Positions 30,600 to 36,799 of a stretch of DNA of 64,000 nt are shown one piece after another. Position 1 is the stretch's first letter. Every line of letters starts with the position of its first letter. A program made the position numbers and the translations under genes. This DNA is from Mangrovibacter yixingensis. Its GTDB lineage: Bacteria > Pseudomonadota > Gammaproteobacteria > Enterobacterales > Enterobacteriaceae. The stretch covers positions 1 through 64,000 of the forward strand of contig NZ_JAIVKM010000008.1 of the NCBI RefSeq assembly GCF_020523985.1, in the 5' to 3' direction. The notes beneath the pieces were generated by a model. It had not been told where the DNA came from and did no database searches. It saw nothing but the letters and a program-made list of their open reading frames with translations.

Positions 30600-30714
30600 T
30601 CTTAACAGACTTCTAAACATTATCTTCTCTCACTAAAGGGAAGTCTTAACATTTATTCTTAACAGATATCTGTACAGAGCAGCCCTACACCCATCACAGT
30701 GACCTCTCTTAACA
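30600..30714 (+). repeat. Iteron-like TCTTAACA repeats
   Basis: TCTTAACA occurs at 30600, 30644, 30657 and 30707 in the same orientation; a perfect 12-bp palindrome ACAGATATCTGT (30662-30673) lies among them, and CTTGACAA is repeated at about 30569 and 30579. This could be an origin or a regulator-binding array. No initiator gene is recognised nearby. The segment 30409-31041 has no supported CDS. Confidence 0.45.
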
Positions 30715-30740
30715 AACCACCAAACACTCTCAACAACCAC

Positions 30741-30992
30741 CCTATATCTATCTCCGCAGATATCTATCCCCTCCTCTAAACATTCCTCTACACATCAACA
30801 ACTTACCATCACTTTTCCTCTCCAAAGTGTAACCATTTTTTGGTAATTACCCTTAAAATCCAATACTCCCAGTTATCTGGATAGCCTTATGCGGATATCT
30901 CTAAACAGTGTAACTAACAGACCTTTTTTGAGCTTCTCGAAGCGAAACTCCTTAACATTGGACAAAGCCTCTTTCATGGCACGAAGAGGCGA
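30741..30992 (+). repeat. Duplicated noncoding module, copy A
   Basis: Four blocks recur in the same order at 33261-33454: a 21-bp identical block (30741-30761), CAAAGTGTAACCATTTT (30823-30839), TGCGGATAT (30890-30898) and a 42-bp block (30951-30992) with one indel. The last block folds as GCCTCTT / AAGAGGC around CATGGCACG. Just before the second block, CACTTT and AAAGTG form an inverted pair with an 8-nt loop. Function unknown: origin, packaging or helper-responsive site are candidates. Confidence 0.75.
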
Positions 30993-31041
30993 AAGGTATA
31001 CATAACCATCAACATTACTTTAACATTCTACTAACAAATTA

Positions 31042-31069
31042 TTGACAACTTTATAAAAACATGTATACT
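31042..31069 (+). promoter_or_regulatory. Strong sigma-70 promoter before a folded RNA
   Basis: TTGACA (31042-31047), 16-bp spacer, TATACT (31064-31069). Predicted start near 31076, 13 bp before the closing stem of the structure at 31089-31214. Confidence 0.7.
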
Positions 31070-31088
31070 GTACTTATAGGGTTAAACC

Positions 31089-31214
31089 TGACAGTTATTT
31101 GAGAAGTCTCTCTAATGGTTCCATTCATAGCCAAGCTCAAGAGACCTTCAAAAATCCTTATGGGGATAAGGTGAGCAAACCTACTTCATTAGTAGGCTTC
31201 TCAGATAACTGTCA
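31089..31214 (+). ncRNA. Candidate multibranched structured RNA of unknown class
   Basis: An 18-bp closing stem (31089-31106 with 31197-31214, one mismatch, starting TGACAGTTAT) encloses three smaller stems: GTCTCT / AGAGAC (31106-31111 with 31140-31145, holding the palindrome AATGGTTCCATT), CCTTAT / ATAAGG around GGGG (about 31157-31172), and CCTACT / AGTAGG (about 31180-31196). It directly follows a strong promoter. A 65-codon TTG frame crosses it but has no ribosome site or coding look. It may be a free RNA or the 5' leader of the HNH gene 144 bp downstream. It is not a tRNA. Confidence 0.6.
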
Positions 31215-31357
31215 AGCCCATCTCTCAGAAACATCACCCCAACTCTTTAAGCTTCATGAGCTTCTTAGTGAATCCCCACGAAGCGAAACTCTTTAATCCA
31301 TATCTCACAGCATATCTCCCCAATATCTGTTAGATTCTGAACGAGCTAATTTTATGA

Positions 31358-32365
31358 ATGAAAAACAATACTGATAAACACGTACATGTTTGCCCTGTCT
31401 GTGGCAAAGTTATTACTGGTAGAGCTAAAACTTGTTCACAGGTATGCAGAAACAAACTCTCAAAACTCAATAAAGCAGCAACAGTAGACATCTCCACATT
31501 TAAATGCACAGGCTTCTATCGTTTCATTCGTGATAACGTTAAACGTGCTGGTACACTGGCTATCCTTCACGATGTCGACCTCCTTGAGTTGAACAGTTTC
31601 TATAACACATGGCGTAAAATGAATTTCTCATGTAATGAACCACTTGAAATCTCTCATTACATCCCAGCATCACAACACGGTTCATTACACCCTCATAACT
31701 TAGGCATATGGCCTAAACGCCTCAACCAGCAATTTAGTGATAAAACACTCTCAGGTTTAGGTGTGAAAGTATCAGATAGAACTTGGAACAGTTCGCGCTA
31801 TGACCTGAGTGACAGGAAATTCGATGATGTCTTCACAGCACTGTTTAAAACACAGATTAAGAAGCTTATCAGTTCAGGTGACCTGGCATTACCAGTTCGC
31901 TATAACAAATGGCTCATGCTCAAGAAGAAAGGTTACAAATCAGCTTACAGCTCATGTGACCGCATGAAGCTAGAAGGTTTCAATGAAATCTTGGCTAAAC
32001 ACGGTATAGCACCTCTTAAACCATTCACTGGTAGCTTCCACACCCTGACTGTTGAACAGGTCTTGGAACATGAATTACAGCGTCAGGTGAGCTTAAATCA
32101 CACCCCACTGGATATCCTTGAAGAGATTGAATACGGTGAAGAGTTCACCAATATTTCTTATGGACAAATCCCAGATGCTTTACGCAGCTATGGAGGTGAC
32201 ACTGAAGAATTGCTATGCGCTCTGGTCACCCATGATATCAAAAAGGCCTATAACATTTACTTGATGATTCTCGAAAATAAATATGACCCAGAAACTATCT
32301 ACTGGATTCAAAATCGTGACGAATACCTGAGCATTGACTACACCCAGTTTGACCTTCCACTCTAA
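31358..32365 (+). CDS. HNH-like endonuclease with N-terminal zinc ribbon
   Basis: 335 residues. An N-terminal CxxC...CxxxC ribbon uses Cys12, Cys15, Cys26 and Cys30 (HVCPVCGKVITGRAKTC). An HNH-like core lies at about 97-125: EISHYIPASQHGS (His100), LHPHNLGIWPKR (His111, Asn114) and Asn123. The remaining C-terminal 200 residues are unfamiliar. Phages use such proteins as homing or packaging nucleases. No RuvC motif is present, so it is not IsrB or Cas9-like. It follows the structured RNA and is first of a short HNH-HTH gene pair. Confidence 0.65.
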   Translation: MKNNTDKHVHVCPVCGKVITGRAKTCSQVCRNKLSKLNKAATVDISTFKCTGFYRFIRDNVKRAGTLAILHDVDLLELNSFYNTWRKMNFSCNEPLEISHYIPASQHGSLHPHNLGIWPKRLNQQFSDKTLSGLGVKVSDRTWNSSRYDLSDRKFDDVFTALFKTQIKKLISSGDLALPVRYNKWLMLKKKGYKSAYSSCDRMKLEGFNEILAKHGIAPLKPFTGSFHTLTVEQVLEHELQRQVSLNHTPLDILEEIEYGEEFTNISYGQIPDALRSYGGDTEELLCALVTHDIKKAYNIYLMILENKYDPETIYWIQNRDEYLSIDYTQFDLPL

Positions 32366-32393
32366 ATTATAACTAAAAGAGAAACACACAATA

Positions 32394-32684
32394 ATGAACA
32401 TCACCATCCCAGATAACATCACCACATTCGTTAACCATGTGACCACTGGCATGAACCCTGCACAGGCTGCTAAAGCCTGTCATCTCACCCCTACTGAACA
32501 GATAGCCATTCGTAAATGTCTTGGCTTACCTATTCAGAGGCACCCTCAGAACGTGATTAATGAGGTTGTAAGACTACTTAAAAGCGGCTGTAAAATGACA
32601 TATATAGCGAAGAAACTAAACATCTCATATCGCCAAGTTGTCCATATTAACAACTACTACGTGAAGGGTAAAACTCAGGCGTGA
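32394..32684 (+). CDS. Small helix-turn-helix protein of the element
   Basis: 96 residues, 28 bp after the HNH gene and probably cotranscribed. The C-terminal half (VVRLLKSGCKMTYIAKKLNI, then SYRQVVHINNYYV) reads as a Trp/homeodomain-like HTH resembling the DNA-binding end of recombinases. The N-terminal half (AAKACHLTPTEQIAIRKCLG) may be a second HTH. A regulator of the element or an accessory DNA-binding protein; target unknown. Confidence 0.55.
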   Translation: MNITIPDNITTFVNHVTTGMNPAQAAKACHLTPTEQIAIRKCLGLPIQRHPQNVINEVVRLLKSGCKMTYIAKKLNISYRQVVHINNYYVKGKTQA

Positions 32685-32802
32685 CAAGGGTTTGCAGCCT
32701 GTTTACCAGTGATTTTTAGCTATTTGTCAGAATCACCCTCAAAATACCCCTAAAATGGCTGTATAAAAACAGGCTCAAGCCTACTCTCCCAAGGGTTTGC
32801 AG
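32685..32802 (+). repeat. CAAGGGTTTGCAG direct repeat
   Basis: The 13-mer occurs at 32685-32697, directly after the HTH gene stop, and at 32790-32802, 105 bp apart; an inverted CCCTTG follows at about 32826. This may be an operator for the neighbouring HTH protein. The 32685-32906 gap holds no gene. Confidence 0.5.
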
Positions 32803-32906
32803 AGTATCTGAAGAATCTGTATAGACCCTTGTTATAACGCTAAGATTACTCACATCCACATTTTAATAACAAATATTTATATACCCTACATTTCAAAGGT
32901 TTACCA

Positions 32907-33182
32907 ATGAGAGTACGATTAACACCTGAGCAACAGGCGCAGAATTTCATGATGGCAGTTCTGTTAAGACAAACTCACCGTTTAAAAACTGTATTCAAAC
33001 TCGATGAGAAAGAGATTGAACAACTCTATAGTCTCAGTAACTCAAAATGGGCAGCACAGAGATTAGTGATGGGCACGAAACAGCCCAAGGTTGAGAAATC
33101 ACCAAAAGCTACAGTGACCAAACCTTTACAGCAACCTGTCACAGCATCATTCACCCCTACAGCTAAACTGAAATCTGTATAG
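32907..33182 (+). CDS. Hypothetical small protein of the element
   Basis: 91 residues, not recognised. The first 55 residues are helical (LTPEQQAQNFMMAVLLRQTH, then DEKEIEQLYSLSNSKWAAQRL), followed by a Lys/Pro/Thr-rich tail. No membrane segment and no Cys. It stands alone between two noncoding repeat regions, downstream of an AT-rich stretch. The coding call rests on length and an ATG after AAAGG at reasonable spacing. Confidence 0.5.
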   Translation: MRVRLTPEQQAQNFMMAVLLRQTHRLKTVFKLDEKEIEQLYSLSNSKWAAQRLVMGTKQPKVEKSPKATVTKPLQQPVTASFTPTAKLKSV

Positions 33183-33260
33183 AACCCTTAACCCACCATG
33201 TGTGGGTTTTTCTTTACCTTGAGCTTCTTAGCGAAACTCTATGTGATTCCTCAAACATCC

Positions 33261-33454
33261 CCTATATCTATCTCCGCAGATTACTTATAAAATACCTCTA
33301 CAACCCTTGTCATTACTGGGTTCGTCACTTTCAAAGTGTAACCATTTTCTGCAAAATACCCTCTGTAAATACCTCTTTATAGAATCTGCGGATATGTCGT
33401 TAACAGTTTCACCCTTAACATTGGACAAGCCTCTTTCATGGCACGAAGAGGCGA
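33261..33454 (+). repeat. Duplicated noncoding module, copy B
   Basis: Second copy of the module at 30741-30992, with blocks at 33261-33281, 33332-33348, 33387-33395 and 33414-33454. Spacing between blocks is shorter (194 against 252 bp). The inverted pair before the second block keeps both arms but its loop shrinks from 8 nt to 1 (CACTTT-c-AAAGTG). The hairpin GCCTCTT / AAGAGGC is retained. It ends 34 bp before the res site. Confidence 0.75.
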
Positions 33455-33487
33455 GAGTTAAACATAAGTTTCACATGACCCTATACC

Positions 33488-33610
33488 TGTCTTAAAAGGA
33501 CTTCCTTTTGAGACACTGAAAACTCCCCTCAAAATCCTGTAAAATACTATCTCAAAAGGTTGCTTTTAAGTTTTGAGACACTCATAATATTGAGACTATC
33601 TTTTGAGACA
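33488..33610 (+). promoter_or_regulatory. res-like site array for the small serine resolvase
   Basis: Site I (33488-33515) is a 28-bp dyad: TGTCTTAAAAGG, 4 bp, CCTTTTGAGACA, the exact length of Tn3-family crossover sites, with TGTC outer ends. Site II (33548-33580) is a 33-bp dyad of the same 12-mers with a 9-bp spacer. A third region (about 33589-33610) has TTGAGACT and TTTTGAGACA in direct orientation. The array ends 13 bp before the resolvase ATG, so the protein probably also represses itself. No sites elsewhere in the element were noticed. Confidence 0.75.
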
Positions 33611-33623
33611 GGAAACTGAACAT

Positions 33624-34172
33624 ATGAGCATCATTGCTTACACACGAGTGTCTACCAGTGACCAAACTGTAGAGAACCAGAAACAGTCAATCACAGAAGC
33701 AGGGTACACAGTCTCTAAATACTTCACAGATGAAGCTGTCAGTGGCTCTGTACAGTCATCTGAGCGTACAGGCTTTAAAGCTATGCTCAACTATGTACGT
33801 GAAGGTGACACATTGATTGTGACCGCTATAGACCGTCTTGGACGTAACACAATAGATGTACTCTCAACAGTAGAACTCTTACAGTCTAAAGGTGTGAAGG
33901 TTATTAGTTTACGTGAAGGATTTGACTTATCTACACCAGTCGGTAAAGCAATGCTCACAATGATGGCTGGCTTAGCATCCCTCGAAAAAGACCTTATAGC
34001 AGAGCGTAGAACGGCTGGTATAAAACGTGCTCAGTCCGAAGGTGTACACTGTGGCAGGCCAATCAAAGCTACATCTGAGCAGGTACATGAACTCATTGCT
34101 CGAGGTTTATCACCAAAGGCTATCATGAATGAACTCAATATCTCTAAAGCAACCTACTATCGCCTTGTGTAA
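33624..34172 (+). CDS. Small serine resolvase/invertase
   Basis: 182 residues from ATG 33624 (AGGAAA upstream; an in-frame TTG at 33603 overlaps the res array). Catalytic domain: IAYTRVSTSDQTVENQ with Arg8 and nucleophile Ser10, and AIDRLGRN with the two arginines near 68-71. Then helix E (LEKDLIAERRTAGIKRAQ) and a C-terminal Hin-type HTH (LIARGLSPKAIMNELNISKA). The adjacent 28-bp site I points to resolution rather than inversion, as for plasmid or phage-plasmid dimers. Tn3-like transposition genes are absent. Confidence 0.92.
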   Translation: MSIIAYTRVSTSDQTVENQKQSITEAGYTVSKYFTDEAVSGSVQSSERTGFKAMLNYVREGDTLIVTAIDRLGRNTIDVLSTVELLQSKGVKVISLREGFDLSTPVGKAMLTMMAGLASLEKDLIAERRTAGIKRAQSEGVHCGRPIKATSEQVHELIARGLSPKAIMNELNISKATYYRLV

Positions 34173-34427
34173 TGCAGGGCTTATCACGCAATGTATTGAT
34201 TTATCATCATATTTTAGGATTTTGCTTAGCAATAGTTATGCCAACTCTCAGCCCCTTAAGCACATATCCATTGAATATACTATTCACAGTCTGACCAACT
34301 TTTCACAGTATCACCTACAGATATTTCTACACCACCAGCAACTTGTGACCAGCGAAGCGCTATGTTTTTTATGAGAAAAATTGTAAAAATAAAGTTAATG
34401 AAATGTTAAAACAGTGTAACAAATATC

Positions 34428-34456
34428 TTGACAAATAACACAAAAGTTGTTAATAT
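34428..34456 (+). promoter_or_regulatory. Near-consensus sigma-70 promoter of the tail-gene operon
   Basis: TTGACA (34428-34433), 17-bp spacer, TAATAT (34451-34456): the best promoter match in the element. The start is predicted near 34463, giving a leader of about 360 nt before the first structural gene at 34827. Confidence 0.8.
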
Positions 34457-34462
34457 TAATAC

Positions 34463-34826
34463 ATGAAGAAAAAGAAAGGTTACTTCTTCCTTCAGTCTCT
34501 AAGAATAATAAATCACACATAGTTAGTCTTTGGGGCTGTACAGTTCTTTATGATTTTCCTGTCTGTATAGCTTCCCTTTTTTAAAATATGGTTTACCGAA
34601 AATATCTCCTTGCTTCTCTCTGTGGCAACAAATCCTACTATCTCCGTAGGTGAGAATATCCCCCAACATTGGTATGCACAGTCCACGTTCTCACTGTGAC
34701 ATATGGTATTACTCTGTTGGTTCTGGAGATATTCTCGGTAAGTCATCTCATCATGCGAACTCTCGAAAGAGAAAATAAATAAGGGCTGAAATATGCCCTT
34801 CCTACATATATTCAAGAGATACCTTA
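34463..34826 (+). promoter_or_regulatory. Long leader with mutually exclusive pairings
   Basis: Segment 34735-34746 can pair either with 34601-34609 (AATATCTCC with GGAGATATT) or with 34652-34660 (GAGAATATC with GATATTCTC). GTGAGAA (34650-34656) can also pair with TTCTCAC (34688-34694), and a local stem CCTAC / GTAGG (34634-34650) lies between. A final hairpin AAGGGC / GCCCTT (about 34788-34806) ends 20 nt before the start codon. This is the layout of an attenuator or sensing leader. A 19-codon ATG frame begins at 34463, close to the transcription start. A minus-strand frame across the leader lacks support. Confidence 0.5.
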
Positions 34827-35144
34827 ATGACTATTGATATTCAATCTCTTGTCTCAACAAGTCTACAGTCTCAAAAAGAAGAGCAAGACTTACGCGATAA
34901 GAATGTACAGCGTAGACAGTACAATCTAAAGCTTAAAGCTAAGATGGCCTCTTTACAGCAACAAGCCTCATACTATGAATCAGTGATTCGTGGAAAGCTT
35001 ATGAATCAGCCATCCATATATGGCTCACAGATTGCTGAGGCTATCAATCAAATTGTGATTGAGATTTTAAAAGTAGAACAACCACAACTCATGAATAGTA
35101 TCGAGCGTGTCAAACAGGAAATGTTAAATAATGGAAACTCGTAA
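34827..35144 (+). CDS. Hypothetical helical protein, first gene of the tail operon
   Basis: 105 residues, not recognised. Predicted mostly helical: a charged N-terminal stretch (LQSQKEEQDLRDKNVQRRQY) and a coiled-coil-like middle (KLKAKMASLQQQASYYESVI), then an amphipathic C-terminal helix. It overlaps the next gene by 14 bp, so the two are translationally coupled. Position suggests a structural or assembly role, but nothing in the sequence proves it. Confidence 0.6.
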   Translation: MTIDIQSLVSTSLQSQKEEQDLRDKNVQRRQYNLKLKAKMASLQQQASYYESVIRGKLMNQPSIYGSQIAEAINQIVIEILKVEQPQLMNSIERVKQEMLNNGNS

Positions 35145-35457
35145 AATATTAGCTGGTAGCTTTATTCTCAAAGAAGCCAGCACCCCAGACAGATGGTCAC
35201 GTAAAAACATCCCAGCAGTGATTGGCGTTGAAGCAGGTGACCTCGTAAATAGTAATGGTGAAAAGACTGCCGTTATCGAAGATATTATTGGTATTGCTGT
35301 CGATTCAGTTGGTGATTCAGGCTTTACCAGTATGGGGCAAATTGAGAACACTGTTTTATACAGGAACGCAGAAGTGAAAGACCTCGTTGGTTATACAGAC
35401 GATGAGATTGCAAAACTACAGAGCCTCACCATTGATGTAATCACTACATTAATTTAA
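35131..35457 (+). CDS. Small beta-rich protein, possibly decoration-like
   Basis: 108 residues. The sequence (AGSFILKEASTPDRWSRKNI, GVEAGDLVNSNGEKTAVIED, IIGIAVDSV) is beta-rich and resembles the general layout of phage head-decoration or small barrel proteins, in which a value is followed by GIAVDS. This is a weak resemblance; I do not assign a family. The gene overlaps its upstream neighbour by 14 bp and precedes the next by 34 bp. Confidence 0.5.
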   Translation: METRKILAGSFILKEASTPDRWSRKNIPAVIGVEAGDLVNSNGEKTAVIEDIIGIAVDSVGDSGFTSMGQIENTVLYRNAEVKDLVGYTDDEIAKLQSLTIDVITTLI

Positions 35458-35491
35458 TCAAAAAATAAGCACACAGAGAAGAGAATAAATA

Positions 35492-35827
35492 ATGTCAAAC
35501 TCAAACATCCACGAATTACGCGGTTATAAGGCTGGATTTAAATCATTTGAATCTGGTGACCCGAAACCTAAAGACCCAGCCTCCTTATATAAACAGGCCA
35601 CCGACCAGAAATCAAAAAAGGACTATACCGTCGGATTTAATGACGGGTGGTTCAACGCAGAACAGAAGAAGAAATCATCACGTAAGGTGGATAACACAGT
35701 GAGTTACTCCCACCAGCACCAGTCACCAGTGACCCTATCACAACGCCAGCAAGATGCATTGGGCAAGGCATTAGCAGAAGAAGCCAAACGCCTGGTTTCC
35801 ATCAACTCACAGATGAGGGCTTTTTAA
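35492..35827 (+). CDS. Hypothetical protein with RMF-like motif
   Basis: 111 residues, SD GAGAAG before the ATG. The first 60 residues have ELRGYKAGFKSFESG followed by KKDYTVGFNDGWFNAEQKKK; this spacing of RGYxAG and GFxxGW recalls ribosome modulation factor (RMF, pfam04957), in which WLGGWR follows RGYQAG. The Cys of RMF is missing. The C-terminal half is Ser/Gln-rich. Role unknown; host translation modulation is only a guess. Its TAA overlaps the next ATG (TAATG). Confidence 0.5.
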   Translation: MSNSNIHELRGYKAGFKSFESGDPKPKDPASLYKQATDQKSKKDYTVGFNDGWFNAEQKKKSSRKVDNTVSYSHQHQSPVTLSQRQQDALGKALAEEAKRLVSINSQMRAF

Positions 35828-36129
35828 TGAACTCACGTGACGAAATACAGGTATTTATCAACAGTGATGGTGACCTAACAGTCGATATTGCCCATGCAAG
35901 TCTGGAAGCAGTCTGGAAAGAGATGTATGACAACCCAAGCATCCTCATCGACAGAATAGGCCAGGTATTATGTGACCATAATTTATGTCCAGTTGAAGAA
36001 ATCTTTGAATGTACAGCAATGATATTCAACCAAGCCAAAATGAGATACAGCGAAACTTTAATGGCAATGGCAAATGATACATTCATGATGAATACCCAGA
36101 ACGTACAAGCCTCTATTTCCTTAAATTAG
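35827..36129 (+). CDS. Hypothetical acidic protein, tail-chaperone position
   Basis: 100 residues, acidic, predicted alpha-beta at the N-terminus (EIQVFINSDGDLTVDIAHAS) and helical later. Start overlaps the previous stop by 1 nt (TAATG). It is one of two genes directly before the tape-measure gene, where tail phages usually place assembly chaperones; no sequence family is recognised. Confidence 0.55.
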   Translation: MNSRDEIQVFINSDGDLTVDIAHASLEAVWKEMYDNPSILIDRIGQVLCDHNLCPVEEIFECTAMIFNQAKMRYSETLMAMANDTFMMNTQNVQASISLN

Positions 36130-36161
36130 TAAAAATACCCCACAGAGAAGAAGAACATCTA

Positions 36162-36716
36162 ATGAACAACGAATATATCCAATTATTTGAAGCAGCCCTC
36201 GACAATTACCCTCAAACCACCAGCCCAACAATTCAACAGCAACGTGTGGAAGAAGAGGGTTACCGTGTAATTAATCAAGCAATGCTTGACTTATCCAGCT
36301 TAAAAGAGCCTCTCCCAGTTTCTGAAATTACAATTGCAGAGAAAGCAAGAAACATTCTTGCTAATAATGCAACACGGATTGAAGGTGTACAGCTACTAGA
36401 ATGCAGCAGGATTACACAAGCAGAGCATATTAACAATTTATCAGCATCTGGTGACCGAATCCTGGATATCAAATTTGTTGAGCAACTTAACCTTGGGATT
36501 AAAGTCCTTATTACCCATACCCAACTAACACATGTTGAGCTAATGGAAAAAGCCTCAGAAATTGCAGAGCGTGAACTTAATCGTGAATATCAACGTGACA
36601 CTAATCACTACACAGCTCGTCTGGAACAGGTCAAAATGCTCAAGACTCATGTGATGAAGACTTACAATGCCCTCAAAGGTGGCTTTAAAGCTCAAATAGA
36701 CGCTCTCATGAGTTAA
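36162..36716 (+). CDS. Hypothetical helical protein upstream of the tape measure
   Basis: 184 residues, predicted all-helical (AEKARNILANNATRIEGVQL, AERELNREYQRDTNHYTARL). Directly precedes the tape-measure gene, which fits a tail assembly chaperone, but I see no slippery frameshift site linking it to the 100-residue gene 32 bp upstream. A terminator follows 25 bp after its stop. Confidence 0.55.
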   Translation: MNNEYIQLFEAALDNYPQTTSPTIQQQRVEEEGYRVINQAMLDLSSLKEPLPVSEITIAEKARNILANNATRIEGVQLLECSRITQAEHINNLSASGDRILDIKFVEQLNLGIKVLITHTQLTHVELMEKASEIAERELNREYQRDTNHYTARLEQVKMLKTHVMKTYNALKGGFKAQIDALMS

Positions 36717-36741
36717 TCACCAAAATAAATAAACAATCAAT

Positions 36742-36784
36742 AAGGCCTCCATCTGTGTATATATGTCACAGTGGGGGCTTTTTA
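36742..36784 (+). terminator. Rho-independent terminator inside the tail operon
   Basis: A long stem (36742-36757 with 36767-36781, one bulge, 9-nt loop) rich in GCC/GGC is followed by TTTTTA and ends 15 bp before the tape-measure ATG. The tape-measure and Dit-like genes lie downstream on the same strand with no obvious new promoter, so readthrough or antitermination must be possible. Confidence 0.7.
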
Positions 36785-36799
36785 GCATTAGGACTATGA

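Noticed and set aside
31099-31296. 65-codon TTG frame over the structured RNA
   Set aside because: Rare start, no ribosome site, and the sequence is explained by base pairing.
30409-31357. CRISPR array or toxin-antitoxin genes in the element gaps
   Set aside because: Repeats are irregular in spacing and no cas, toxin or antitoxin frame is present.
31089-32365. HEARO/omega-RNA with IsrB or a Cas9-like nuclease
   Set aside because: The protein has an HNH-like core but no RuvC motif, and no target-adjacent motif or guide can be defined.
33488-34172. DNA inversion switch (Hin/gix type)
   Set aside because: Half-site spacing gives a 28-bp res site I, and no second inverted copy flanking a segment was seen.
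34513-34815. 100-codon minus-strand frame in the tail-operon leader
   Set aside because: Starts with TTG without ribosome site; opposite to all element genes and explained by leader stems.
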